Shown: positions 53,156 to 63,956 of the stretch, piece by piece
Layout of the letters: each line of letters starts with the position of its first letter
Position numbering within the stretch: position 1 is the first letter of the stretch
From: Diplonema papillatum
Taxonomy: Eukaryota > Euglenozoa > Diplonemea > Diplonemida > Diplonemidae
NCBI GenBank assembly: GCA_030068145.1
Contig: JAPJBO010000190.1
Coordinates: forward strand, 124,001-188,000
DNA: 64,000 nt
Reading direction: 5' to 3'
Program-made: the position numbers and the translations under genes
Notes under the pieces: model-generated
What the model was told of the DNA's origin: nothing
What the model saw: only the letters and a program-made list of their open reading frames with translations
The model's database searches: none

Positions 53156-53908
53156 TTAATCATACTTGTACCCCCCGCTTTTTTTCTTTTTTCCCACATT
53201 TGGAAAAAGCGGGGGGAAAGCGGGGAAAAGCGGGTAATTCAATACTCGCCTACCTCATCGTCACACTCTCCCGCCGAGTTCCGGAGCCAAACACTGCGTG
53301 ATGTCGCCGTTGATGAGGAGTTTGCCCTGAGCGAGAGCTCGTTCGGGGCGCTTGTTCCCTGAGATCGTACTCAGGATTGAAACCCCCGAGTCGATCCCAG
53401 TTACAAGCAGGGCATGTATTCAGAATGCCCCGTGCGCAGCTGCGGAAGTCGCAGCCGAAGTCGCTTTGGTTTCATAGCCGTCACTATCGCTGTCGCTGCC
53501 AGCCGAAGAAACGGCTTTCGGGGCAACCTTCGGGGCGACCGCCGTGCCTTGCTTCTTCGGGGCGACCTTCTTGGCCACGGGGAAAAGGTTGCGTGTGCGC
53601 GTCGCCGACCCCCCCAGTTCGGGAAAAGGGGCCATGCCCAATAGGAAAGGGGGACCGGGCCCGTCCGAACCATTGTCCCCGGCACCGCGCTTGGTCTGTG
53701 CAGGCATCTCTTTTTCGGAAGCATGCCTGATCTACGACCCGAGGACCACCGAGCCTCCCGACAGGTGTGGACGACCTGTTCGCCCATATTCGTCCAGAAT
53801 TGTGTTGTTTGCTCCCCCGCTTTTCCCCGCGTTTCCCCGCTTTTCAAAAAAGCCGCTTTTCCCCCGCTTCCCCCGTTTTTTTGTAAGGCGGGGTACAAGT
53901 ATGGTTAA
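53156..53908. mobile_element. MITE-like element with TTAA at both ends
   Basis: TTAA at 53156-53159 is followed by 'tcatacttgtacc', and TTAA at 53905-53908 is preceded by the reverse complement of 'ccatacttgtacc'. The arms continue inward as related C/G-rich tracts of 'aagcgggg' and 'ccccgctt' for about 80-90 bp. The TTAA target duplication is characteristic of piggyBac-type elements, and the size of about 745 bp with no transposase suggests a non-autonomous derivative. Its interior carries a Lys/Ala-rich frame. Confidence 0.65.
53420..53707 (-). CDS. Lys/Ala/Ser-rich frame inside the TTAA element
   Basis: 95 codons containing VAKKVAPKKQGTAVAPKVAP followed by an acidic Ser/Asp run (SSAGSDSDSDGYE). 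This composition resembles a linker-histone-like or nucleolar tail and looks more like real coding sequence than the surrounding DNA. It may be a host gene fragment captured by the element. No complete gene or start is evident. Confidence 0.25.
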   Translation of the reverse strand: MPAQTKRGAGDNGSDGPGPPFLLGMAPFPELGGSATRTRNLFPVAKKVAPKKQGTAVAPKVAPKAVSSAGSDSDSDGYETKATSAATSAAAHGAF

Positions 53909-55257
53909 TGATGAAAAAAATGAGCTCGATTGTGATTGGCCCCGGCAGTGTGGCAGAGGTAGTCTAGCATCATCTCTTCCACCAGACCAAAAGGTTGTTT
54001 CTCACTGGGAAATGGGCCAGGGTTTCCTAGGCTGCCACGCTGGTCGCAAGAGAGTGAGAAGCAGGGCCGGCTTCCAACAAGGCACCCAATTGGCCCTGAT
54101 CAAAAACCTTTAGGCACGCATTGCCACAACAAAAAGTGGGATGCTGCGCCCAAATATAGTCCAGGTATGATTTTGGTTATGGAGCTCAAAAAAAGCGTGA
54201 GGTGTGGGGGGACACGAAACACAGCGAGGAGCATCGTTTACGACACATTAATAAAAGGAGTCGCATCGTGGAAAGCATCACCGGTTCTGCACTCTCTGCG
54301 CCTGGTTCTGTGCATCGGAATGACCGATCACTATGTGCGTTGCGCATTCGTAGTAGTTGCCGTAGGTGTGGTATTTTCCAGAAGACGGACGTGCCACACC
54401 GCCCGGTATGACTCCTTTGGATCGGCGGTTGAGTCCGCCTACCGCCCCGCAGAAATCGCGTGCCTTGCCTGATCACACGATTCTTGGGCTTGTCGTCCGT
54501 CTCTTCACCAACTGGCACCATCTTTGGAGCGTTCGAGCTTGATCTTTCCATCGCGTGCCTTTTCCGATTTCTATCGCGGCCACCGATCCCGAGTATGAAC
54601 GGTTGGCGATTCCTCATTTTCGCATTCGTGAAAGTCAAAAATCATTTCGAACCATCCGAGGTCTTAATTCGACACGCGTCCAAGAGAGGTGTTGGACGGA
54701 CGAAAAGGTGATGCTCCGGAGACGGCGCAAAGTCGCATTTTCTGAGGCGAGTTCAAGGACGTTCTCAGAGAAGGATTTTGGTGATCTGAAGGACGCACCA
54801 TGACCCATGCCAACTCAACGTCGATCATTTTCCAGCCAACAAGCTTTTACAAGCCTGTCCCTTACTGGATTAAAGGGGGGGTAGACCTATTATCCCCCCG
54901 TTTTTTTCCGGAAATTCCGCGAACATTAAAACTAGTGGCGTTAAAAATTGCTATTATCCAGGCTTTATCCAATGGTTATCCAAGGGCTATCCAGGGTTTC
55001 GTTGCAGGGTGGTGTTTTTTCCTTCGCGCCTTCGGCGCGATATTGATTGTTGTTTGGTAAAACCAACCTGTCCGGTCGAGTGTTGGTGGGTGCCTTTGCT
55101 TGTCTAGATTAGGAAGAGTCAACATCGAAGAATCGAAAAGCAACATTGCTTATGAACGCTTGGATGCCACAAGCCCCCTTCCCTGTGGCAAAATTTTCTG
55201 TCACCTCCGGCTTCATCCCTTGAACATAACTGAGGTATTTTGATATCACAAGGCACT

Positions 55258-55692
55258 CCCACGACCGTTCTTTTGCCGCCTGCACTGGATGCGGTAGAAG
55301 TCAAGGAAGAAGTGCCACAGAACAACCCACAGGTTGACATACCAGCCGTATCTGCACCAGTTGCACCTGCACCAGGTCCGACCAATGCTGAGTGCACTGA
55401 GACAACAGAAACTAGTCCACTCCAGCCAGGAGGAGCGGCGCTTCAGCCGTCCTCTTCACAGCGCCAGCAAAGGCAAAGCGCACCCACAGGGGCAGAGTGT
55501 GCTGGTTCACAAAACACTACACCAAACCGCGGCCTTGAGAAACCATTGATCAGCCTCTTTTCCGTTTTAACAGTTCTTTTTCTTGTTTTCACTCAACATT
55601 TACATTCTATGCTGTTTTCACGCTTCTTCTCACTTGGTGTGCTGGTGCTACACTCACAGCGGGTGGATAGGCCCACTTCCATAAAAAATTAA
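55258..55692 (+). CDS. Doubtful exon: Pro/Gln/Thr-rich segment plus hydrophobic segment
   Basis: After a possible acceptor (ATATCACAAG, 55258) the frame reads VLLPPALDAVEVKEEVP, a Pro/Gln/Ser-rich stretch and a hydrophobic span (LISLFSVLTVLFLVFTQ), ending at 55692. There is no ATG at its start. The composition is protein-like, but no family was recognised and upstream exons were not found. Confidence 0.25.
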   Translation, partial: PTTVLLPPALDAVEVKEEVPQNNPQVDIPAVSAPVAPAPGPTNAECTETTETSPLQPGGAALQPSSSQRQQRQSAPTGAECAGSQNTTPNRGLEKPLISLFSVLTVLFLVFTQHLHSMLFSRFFSLGVLVLHSQRVDRPTSIKN

Positions 55693-55714
55693 CTCGCCGC
55701 TGAAAATTAAAAAG

Positions 55715-55766
55715 TGAGAGAGAGAGAGAGACGAGTTAGAGTGCAGGGACCATCTCTCCGGGGAGT
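55715..55766 (-). mobile_element. 5'-truncated SINE copy with 8-bp target duplication
   Basis: Fifty-two bases are identical to the 3' end of the SINE family (the GA tract, 'gacgagttagagtgcaggga' and 'ccatctctccggggag'). It is flanked by 'taaaaagt' on both sides, the left copy ending at 55715 and the right starting at 55767. A short 3'-end fragment with target duplication and a simple-repeat tail is the classic product of truncated target-primed reverse transcription. Confidence 0.75.
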
Positions 55767-55769
55767 AAA

Positions 55770-57880
55770 AAGTTAAATTTATCTCCAAAACCAGTCGACC
55801 TACTATCCTAGGATAATAGGTCCCCTTGGATAGTAGCTACCCCCCTTTTACGTTTGTAAGGTTGTCACTTTAATTATGTTATACACTCATGCCCACGAAG
55901 CTTACACTTGTCCAATAGTTTGCAGATTTTACCGGGTATGCACGTTCTTACTCGATGCGATCGCTGTTGTGCACCCGATTACCGGAAAACAAAAAAGAGG
56001 CGGTGAAAGATTTAATTGCGAGTACGACAGCCTGTCAGTCGAACGTGCCTTCAAACGAAACGAGTTCTGACCTGAGCATGCAAGAACCTCACGAGCAGAC
56101 CCTAGCGCGACGAGAGCCTGAAATGCATGACTCGCCAGATAGACCAGAACGCTGAATTCCTGGGAAGAGGACAAAAAACGCCATTTTTTGATGAACTCTG
56201 CCCTAGTGCTGCGCTCTGCGTTCGCCTCTGGAGTTGCTGCTGCTTTCGCACTGTGTTTCCACTATTGGTGGTCACATGTGAGACAGTGCCAACAAAATCA
56301 GATAAGGGCAGGGGCGGGCAAGTGAAATTATCGGGGGAGTCGACTACTGTTCCATGGAAAATTGTATTTTTTTGATCGTTTGCGGTTGAGCTACTATGCA
56401 GGGTTGTGTTGATGGGTGCGGTGCGGTGTGAACACCTGCACTCCGTTACCGGTGGTGTGGTGTTACCCGTTTCACACTCTACAATGGCACAGCGACGGTG
56501 AGCGGGGAACCCTGCGCAGCAAAGTGTGTGCAAGCCTTTTCCAAGCGGCCGTCTGACTGCTCCGAATGGTTCCAGCCCAAGTATGGCTGACACTTCCCGC
56601 GCTTCCAAGGACCTAGCAGCACGATAGCTCTGTCCAAGCAGGGACCTACACGTTTTGTGTCGACGGGCTGAATGTGCCTTCGCTGCCGTTTCTGGGCGGC
56701 AGGGTGAAGCTCAAGCCGACTAGTTTTTCAGCTACTTCCCACGAAGCCGAAACCTTCCCGAAAACGTTGGCACGACACCACTCATCAGTGTACCTCTCTT
56801 GCTTCTGCTTTCTTCGTGAGTGTCAATTTCTGCGTCTTGCGACTCCTCATCCACTTTGATGATGCAGACACTACTCCACTAAATCGACCACCATCGCAGG
56901 CTCCTTCGTGAGGAACTGCTTCCCGCTCGCCACAACACCCACGGTTCCAGAGGCACTGTATAGAACATAGCGCCGCGAGCAGCACATGAGCAGGAGACGC
57001 AAAACGAAGAGCAAGCGGAAGCAACCAGCCCGGACGAACCAGCGAGAATCAAGACCAGGAGACCAAAAAAGGAGGCGACGCGACCCGGAGACTCGGCCTA
57101 AGTAGGGCCTTTCTTCGGAGCCCACGCACCCCCTTTACTACGCATCCAATAGCTTGCCAGGTGGCGCTACTTTGGGGTGTCACCACGCCTCCAGAGAGGG
57201 CGAAAGCGTGGAATCAGCTCACATGTATCACGACACTACTTTCTCTTGTCAAGCAGTGTCTTGGCACACTGCTGAATTGATCCCTCTTTGTGAATAATAA
57301 CTACGATGGAATCGATAGTGACGGTTATGCCGAGCACAACATCACCAACTGGTCGGGCTCAGCTTGATGAGAGACGCTGTGGCGAAAATCCAAGGCGCTG
57401 ACCGTATTTCACACTACCGGGAACGGTGTCAACGCCGCATGGGCGCACTCAACTCGCTGTGTACAGAGTGAGAGATGTGCTCGCTAGAAAGCAACAAGAC
57501 ACCTTGAACACGCTCTTGGAAGAAACCAAGACCCACTGTTCCCTGGTCCCGCGCCAACGCCATCAGTAAGTCGGAGAAGGTGTTCCACTGTCGTCGGTCT
57601 TTTGTAATGGATGCTGGACTGTTCTGCATTGACTGCATCGGGTGGAATCTGGTCATGTACCTCAAGGACAGGAGGAAACCACCCCTCTGTGGCCTGTGGT
57701 AGCGCGTAGCTTGACACTCCCGAAACTTTCTGGCGACAGTACAACTCCATCCAAAATGTGCCAAACATGCGGCAAACCCCAAGCAGTCCGTGTTAGGACG
57801 TCGTTTAGCCGCATCCAGCAGACACAAGAGTCACTTTCCCAACAAGACGAGTGGACTAACTGAATACCCCGGCCCCGAAG
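55770..57880. other. Gene-poor stretch
   Basis: No recognisable gene. The segment from about 57760 contains a CQTCGKP peptide in one frame and may belong to the Cys/His-rich gene downstream. Confidence 0.35.
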
Positions 57881-57885
57881 GCACG

Positions 57886-58110
57886 AAGGCAGGTGGGCGT
57901 CCATACCGTGAGGAAGAACTGCTGCAGTCACTTCAAGAGGAAGTGCGACGTCTGTCGGGTGCTAGGAAGTCACGCCCGACGGTAGAAAGCTGCTGCCGTC
58001 ACAACCATCGCGTTGACGGGCTGACAGTCGCAGTGTTGATACGGAGACTGTCGAGGTGTGCCGCGGGACTGGTGGCGTGCTGTCGGCTTCAAGCACACCT
58101 TAGGAAATGG
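57886..58110 (+). pseudogene. Diverged copy or upstream exon of the Cys/His-rich gene
   Basis: One frame reads VRKNCCSHFKRKCDVCRVLG, ending at a stop near 57986. The next 120 bases align at DNA level with the 58823-58945 part of the downstream gene (TVARCC and YCERH region) but are out of frame. It could be a real upstream exon plus decayed repeat, or wholly a pseudo-exon. Confidence 0.35.
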
Positions 58111-58677
58111 AAGAACGAGAATGCCTGCTCGCTCTTGAACTCGGTCAGTGGTCAGATTGTTTGAGATGCGGTAGGTGGAGGTGGAGGCAAGGGAAACCGA
58201 CATCCATAGATCCGATAGTTATCCCCTGCTTCTGCTTGTCCCTTCTTCTTCTCATACGATCTTCGAAGAGGTTTCTTTGGATACAACTCGGAGGGGCGGC
58301 ATTCGTCTTATTCTTCCGTTTTGATCTTTCCAGTAGGGGGCAGGGCAGAGGTAAAGAGCTTTCCGAGCTGAGACATAGAACCCCGGCCGTCAACCTGCTG
58401 CCTCATAGTGTTCCTCGCCGAGCCCTGTGCTTGCGAAGAGTGTGTGGGGGTCCATTGCTGCAATGCTTGTTTCGTCAACGTGACGCCCCTCTTCACGAAT
58501 GGGGGTTCGTGTTGTACAGTGATTGGCTAGACGTTGGTGTGTACGCCAGCAGAAAGCCAGATAGGGCTGCCTGCCCTACCTGAACTTTTGCGCAAATTAA
58601 AGAGGTGGACGACAACACCGGATCTTCTCTTTACTCCCCTGAGCATGTGTTGTTGCGAGCCAATTCACCTCCCCTGA

Positions 58678-59268
58678 AAGCGACCTGAGCTCGATTACGC
58701 GAGCTGGAGCAGGCGGCGGAGACCCACAGCGCGTGACGTGCCCAGGCACACCACCAAGGACGAGAGGGTACGCACGGGACATCACAAGGTGACATGCGAA
58801 AAGTGCAAGCGTCGGAAGAAGACGGTAGCGCGCTGCTGCGAGGCGCACCACGCGGCAGGGGACGGCCTCGCCGTGAAGTATTGCGAGAGGCACAAGATGG
58901 CACAGTGCGGGACGTGCAAGACGATCGCGGAGTGCTGCAGGAACTCACGCCACGGGTGCCTGCAGCACGACATGCCGACGTGCGAAGACTGCAGGACTAC
59001 CGGACCTGCGGAGTCGGCGGCCAAGACGTGCTGCGAGCGGGCATCACCACCGCCGGGTGCGACAGCAACAATCCAAGCACGACCAGCAGAAGAGACGGAA
59101 GCGCAGGCCTTTGCCCCCGAAGCGACACCGAAGTCGAGACGTAAGCTGCGAGCGCCGGTGAAGAGGCAGCCGACGCCACCATCGCCCCCCGAGTCGCCAC
59201 AAAGGAAGCGGCGAGTGCCGGCACCAACACCGCCATCGAAATCGCCGAAGGACCAGGACGGCCGCTGA
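58678..59268 (+). CDS. Cys/His-rich repeat protein, terminal exon
   Basis: An open frame of about 196 codons begins after a stop at 58675, with a possible acceptor (CTGAAAG) there. It has no ATG, so it is probably a 3' exon. It encodes KVTCEKCKRRKKTVARCCEA, then YCERHKMAQCGTCKTIAECC, then GCLQHDMPTCEDC: about 16 Cys and several His in CxxC, CC and CxxH spacings, consistent with zinc binding. A basic Pro-rich tail (KRRVPAPTPPSKSPKDQD) ends at a stop at 59268. It is the only well-supported coding region on the plus strand. Cys spacing recurs internally, and a diverged copy lies upstream at 57886. No known family was recognised; a nucleic-acid-binding or transposon-derived protein are both possible. 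Confidence 0.5.
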   Translation, partial: KRPELDYASWSRRRRPTARDVPRHTTKDERVRTGHHKVTCEKCKRRKKTVARCCEAHHAAGDGLAVKYCERHKMAQCGTCKTIAECCRNSRHGCLQHDMPTCEDCRTTGPAESAAKTCCERASPPPGATATIQARPAEETEAQAFAPEATPKSRRKLRAPVKRQPTPPSPPESPQRKRRVPAPTPPSKSPKDQDGR

Positions 59269-61212
59269 CAACGAAGCGGCGGCGGAAGGACTTGCCATCA
59301 TCGAAGACAGAGACGAGTGTCTGTGGAACTCCAACCGATGCTTTCCCAATGCCAAGAAAAAATCTGTGGCAATAATCTGCATCTGCTCTCGTGACCACCT
59401 CGTAAGAGCGCACCGTGTCATGTTTCCGGTGCTTGTTACCTTCTGGCTCGTCGGTCGCAGGCGGTTTCGTGCCACCTTTCGTCGCTGGTATCTTATCTTG
59501 CCCGCCGCGGAGGTGCACATTGCCGTGAACCCTCCAGACCCCCCCACTCCCCCCCTTTTACGTGTCACGGGACGTGTCACGGCACGTCCAACCTTTGCAC
59601 CGACCACGCCATGGACACCACGACCGCACTGCGGGGCACCACGACCACACCACGGATACCACGACCGCACCACGGGCAGACCTCCCCTCCCCAATTTTTA
59701 AATTCCACGGACGTATCACGGCACGTCCAACGGGAAAAAACAAGGCTCGAGACCCCCTGGCCGCCCCCTCCCCCCCCCTCATGGACGTTGTCCCTGGAAT
59801 TCCAACGGATGCCCTCCCATGCTAACTTAAACGATGACCGTAGCGGCTCAGCTTATCAAGAGTCGCAATCACCTCTTCACCCATTGACAAGCTGGCATAT
59901 CGTTTTCTTCTTTTAAAATTGGCTAGTTTTGAAACTGAATTTAACGTTGACCCGCGAGACGCGTAGATCGGCTGGTCCGTATTATCAAGCATCGCAGGGC
60001 TTACAACTTTTCAAATTTCCGCAAAGTGGGGGGGGGGGGGGGGTGCAAGATACCCCTTTGGTGTTACCTGGTGGATTTGCGTCGCCAAACTGCAGGTCAG
60101 CTCGGCTGAAACCTATCTTGCCGCAGTCCGGCTCAGACTGTGTCTGCTTGATCTGGCTAGTCTGGCTGTACAATAGCTAGACTGCCAAATGAACGTGCCT
60201 GACGTCTGACCGGATTCAAGCAAGATGGACACCTGTCTGAAGTAAGTCTGACTGTCACCAGCAACAGAAGTCTTTTGTCGGGCTAACAACGGTTGAACTG
60301 ACGGATCCTGCCTCATGCGATGCAGGCGTGCGGCTCCAGATCGAAAGCGCCTCACTGTGGGTCCGACACTTGGAAAATGCCTGTTCGCAAAACACTGATT
60401 TTCCGGCCCAGTGTGTTGCCGAAGGAGGACATACCTGCACGGACTGTCGCCGCAATCGTAAAGGGGTCAAACATTCCGGACCAGTAGCTAGCTTGTAAAT
60501 GCTAAAGGGGACGGGGTTCTCTTATTTTTAGGACGTAACGCTTGCTATTCTCGAACATAGCCGCATACGAAGAACGCCGCCCTCAAAAGCTGCGCTATTG
60601 CTGGCATATCGCAATAGCTGCGTACGCAGGTCAATATCTAAGCGCGATGAGCGGGGGGAGTGGGGGGGCTAGGGGGCGGGTACAAGCGATGGGGGGGCTA
60701 GGGGGCGGGTTGGTGAACGTGGAGGGAACGAGGTAGGGACTTGAACGCAGCGTCGTCCATTAGAACAAACGTGAGAACGGGTCGACGTGAGGAGGGAAGG
60801 AGGTGCGAAAACGCGGTGTACACGTGGAAACGTAAGTAGATGGGGCGTAGAGTAGGAGGGAGGGGGATGTGCCGAGACACGCATTTTATCGCGGAAGCAC
60901 ACTAGAAATGGGCTGATGCGTGTGGGAGAGTGGGCGTGTGGAACGCGGCATCTTATCGCGGAAACACGAGTCGATTGCTAGGAGGAATGGGGGGTTGGAA
61001 ACGGGTCGTCTGTAGTCGGGAACGCTCGGAGACGGGTATGCGAGACGGAACGGGACGTGGTGAGAGCGTCTGTGGGAAACACAGGGAAAACACGTGGAGA
61101 CAGAAGGAAGCAGAATGCGGTGGGAGCAGATACGATCGGTGTAGCGAAAATGGAAAAGGTGCATGGGTGAGGCGACGGTCTGGGGACACAGACTCGTGCA
61201 GCAGGATGGCGA
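59269..61212. repeat. Gene-free, repeat-rich stretch between the Cys/His gene and the CLC gene
   Basis: Direct repeats of about 60 bp, about 140 bp apart, end in 'tcacggcacgtccaac' at about 59577-59592 and 59715-59730. A run of about 18 G lies near 60030-60050. A G-rich tandem ('atgggggggctagggggcgg') is at about 60650-60712. Degenerate repeats with 'atcgcggaa.cac' occur at 60887 and 60955. No gene is supported. Confidence 0.5.
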
Positions 61213-63956
61213 TCAGATTAGGCTTCGAAGGCTCTCAGCACTGGGATGCGGAGAGGTGAAATGAGAGTGAAGAAGTGCCGTGGGCGCAAGACGCGCGAGG
61301 CCGGAAGCACAGGCAACAGCGTGACGAGAGAGAGGAGGTTTATGATGGCGACGGCAGAAAAAGAGAGGATCCGAGAAATGGGCACAGGGAAACAGGAGGA
61401 AACAGAGTGGGGAAACAATGTAGTAGTGCGCGGGGAGGGGGGGAGCAGGGCGAGCACACACCATGAAGGTCGCAGCGTCATGTGATATCGATTGAGAGCA
61501 CCGGGCCCGAGTCGTTCTTCGAGTGTTTCGCCGAGAAGGTCCTTGCGTGTGATGACACCTATGCAGCGGCCGCGTTTCAGGACGATGAGATGACGAAGTC
61601 CCATCGATATGAATACGTCGTAAGTAAGGTCCAGCGAAAAGTTTGTCTGCACAGTGAACGGCGACCGATTGATGTACGGGTCGAGGTTCAGAGTTGACTC
61701 GAAATGCTTGGCCGGAATAAGGCGGTGGTAGCCACCACTCGCCGCCGGCGACGTTTCCAAGAACAGCTTCTCTTCTCGTTCCATGTACTCAACGTAAGAA
61801 AGCACCTTCGCGCCTTTATCTTCCCTCCCATTTCTGGGGCTCGCCGCACCGTTGCTGCTTGTGGCTGCTTTTTCGAAGAGGTCCGGAGACCGGAGCAAGA
61901 CTTCGAGGTCCTTCCTCGAAATCGTCCCCAGAAACTGCTTCCGCTCGGAGACCTCGACCACAGGGAAGCAGTGGTGCGACGCCGTGCCGAGGACCTCGCA
62001 GAGTTTGCGGATGGGCACGCGCACGGGGAGGCACAGAGGCTCGCCCGCCACGGCGTCCAGGGCGCAGAATCGGTTGAGGTCGATTTTGTGGGCGTCCCAC
62101 TGCAGCGGCATCAGCGGGACGCTCTTCATGTCGAGGTAACTGTGGTAAAGAGACGGCGAAATGAAGTCGCCGAACCACGTCGCGGTCATCACGGCGATCA
62201 TGATCGGCAGTAGGAAGTGCAGCTCCGCGGAAATTTCGAGCATGATGACCACCAGCGACACCGTCAACCGCGACACGCCTCCCACGAACGCCGCAGCCCC
62301 CAGCAAGGCGAAGACGCCGGGGTCGATCCATTGGTGATCTTGCAGGTAGATATCCGTCCCTGACGTGGCTTGCACCATCAAGTGTCCTACGATGCGTCCC
62401 ATCGTTGCTCCCATGACGATCATGGGGACGAGAAGCCCGGACGATATCGACGTGCCCGCGGTGTAGCATGCGAAGAAGAAGTAGCAGACGAAGAAGATCA
62501 GCAGCGGAGCGACCCCGAACTCCGGGTCCGTGTTGCGCGAGAACAAGCGGCGGATGGTCCCGTCGTTGTTCGAAAGCATCAGCGTCCCCAGCGGGGAGTA
62601 CTCATTTTCCCCGCTGCACATGAACGTCGCGAGGTTGGTCGCGTTCTCGGTTTTCCACTGCCGCACGTCCTCTTCCATCGGCAGCGTGATTTCGCTGCAC
62701 GACGTCAGCACCGGCAGCAGCAGCGAAATGGTCGCGAACAGGGCCGCGACGATGACGGGCTCCAGCACTCGCTTCCAGTCGGTCGGGAAGATGACCCGCC
62801 TGCGCCACAAATTGATCCGGACGTTGAGGAAATTGAACGCCGAGCCGAGCACCCCGGCCAGAGCGCCGATGAGAAAGCTTGGGAAGATGGCGAGGATGTT
62901 CAACTGAATGATCGTCTTCACCTCGAACAGGACGGCCGCCTTGTTCAGAAACCAGCCGAACGTGCCCGTCGGCACCCACGCGTCGAAGGCTGAGTTGAAC
63001 AGCGAGACCGTGCAGAACGAAACCATCGACGTGAAAAAGATCATCAACGTCAACGTGGGCCGCCAGTGCGTCGCCATCTCCTCCATCACGAAGAGCAACC
63101 CACCTATAGGCGCACCGAAGGCCGTCGAGATGCCTGCCGCGGCGCCGGCCATGATGAAGTTGTGATGGTCCGCCGGGTTTCTGAACTTTCTGAACAACGA
63201 CGTCGTGCAGCCGAAGGACTTCGACTGGCCCTGCGTCAACCCGGCGCCGCAAATGGCGCCTAAGTGGATCATCGGCCCCTCCGGGCCGGCGGGGAGTCCG
63301 CTGCTCACGCTGAGGACGCAGCTCAGGAACTTGACCACCGCCGTTCGCACGTTGAACACGCGCGGCATGTCGACGCCGTTTAAATACGCGATGACCTCCT
63401 CGACCCCGGACCCCGCCGCGTGCTTCCAGAAGTAGACGACCATTATTGACGAGCACGCTGTTAGGAGCGCGGCTGTGCCGACGAGGAACAGCCACGCGAC
63501 GAAGTAGCTGCCGCCGGCGCTGGTCTCTCTCCCGACGTCGATGAGCTGTGCGACGGTGCCCATGCGCCACTCCGTCATCAGGTCGATGGTTTGCCGGAGG
63601 ACGAAGGCGACGAGCCCTGCTGAGATGCCGACGACCCCGAACAAGAGCCATTGCAGCGCGTTGTCCCGGGACGTCGGCGTCTCGTCGAGGTGGGTCTTGT
63701 GGATCTTCGTGTACCCGGGCACGTATCCGAGGGTCTGGAACTCCTGCATCCGCGACCGGTCCTCGGCGGTGCGCAGCCTCGGCCGCATCTGGCCGTCGAC
63801 GGCGTCGTGCAAGCGCCGCAGCACCCCGCAGCACTTGTCAACCGCACTCCCGCCCGACGAAGGCCTCCGCGACGCCCGCCGAGCCTGCGGCGACGATATC
63901 ATCTCCTCCTCTTCTTCCATGAACCCCAGGTCGTCGCCGTCCGGTTCGGCGCGCAT
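61213..63956 (-). CDS. CLC-type chloride/proton exchanger (CLC-6/7-like)
   Basis: The ATG at 63956 opens a long exon to 61462. Motifs appear in family order: GSGVEEV (about 182-187, Cl- site 1), GPEGPMIHLG (about 224-233, gating Glu226), GAPIGGLLFVMEE (about 281-293), SGLLVPMIVMGATMGR, then GVSRLTVSLVVIMLE, with 10 or more membrane segments. Two cytosolic CBS domains follow (FPVVEVSERKQFLGTISRKD; GLRHLIVLKRGRCIGVITRK). Closest in layout to CLC-6/CLC-7/plant CLC-d, endolysosomal 2Cl-/H+ exchangers. The usual GKEGP Lys is Pro here. After RYHMTLRPS the frame enters pyrimidine-rich DNA. A donor (TG|GTGTGT, 61461) and an acceptor (CCCAG, 61241) would add a 28-base last exon (61240-61213) encoding CAESLRSLI, giving about 840 residues. 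Reading through instead gives 912. Family is certain; the C-terminal splice is tentative. Confidence 0.92.
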
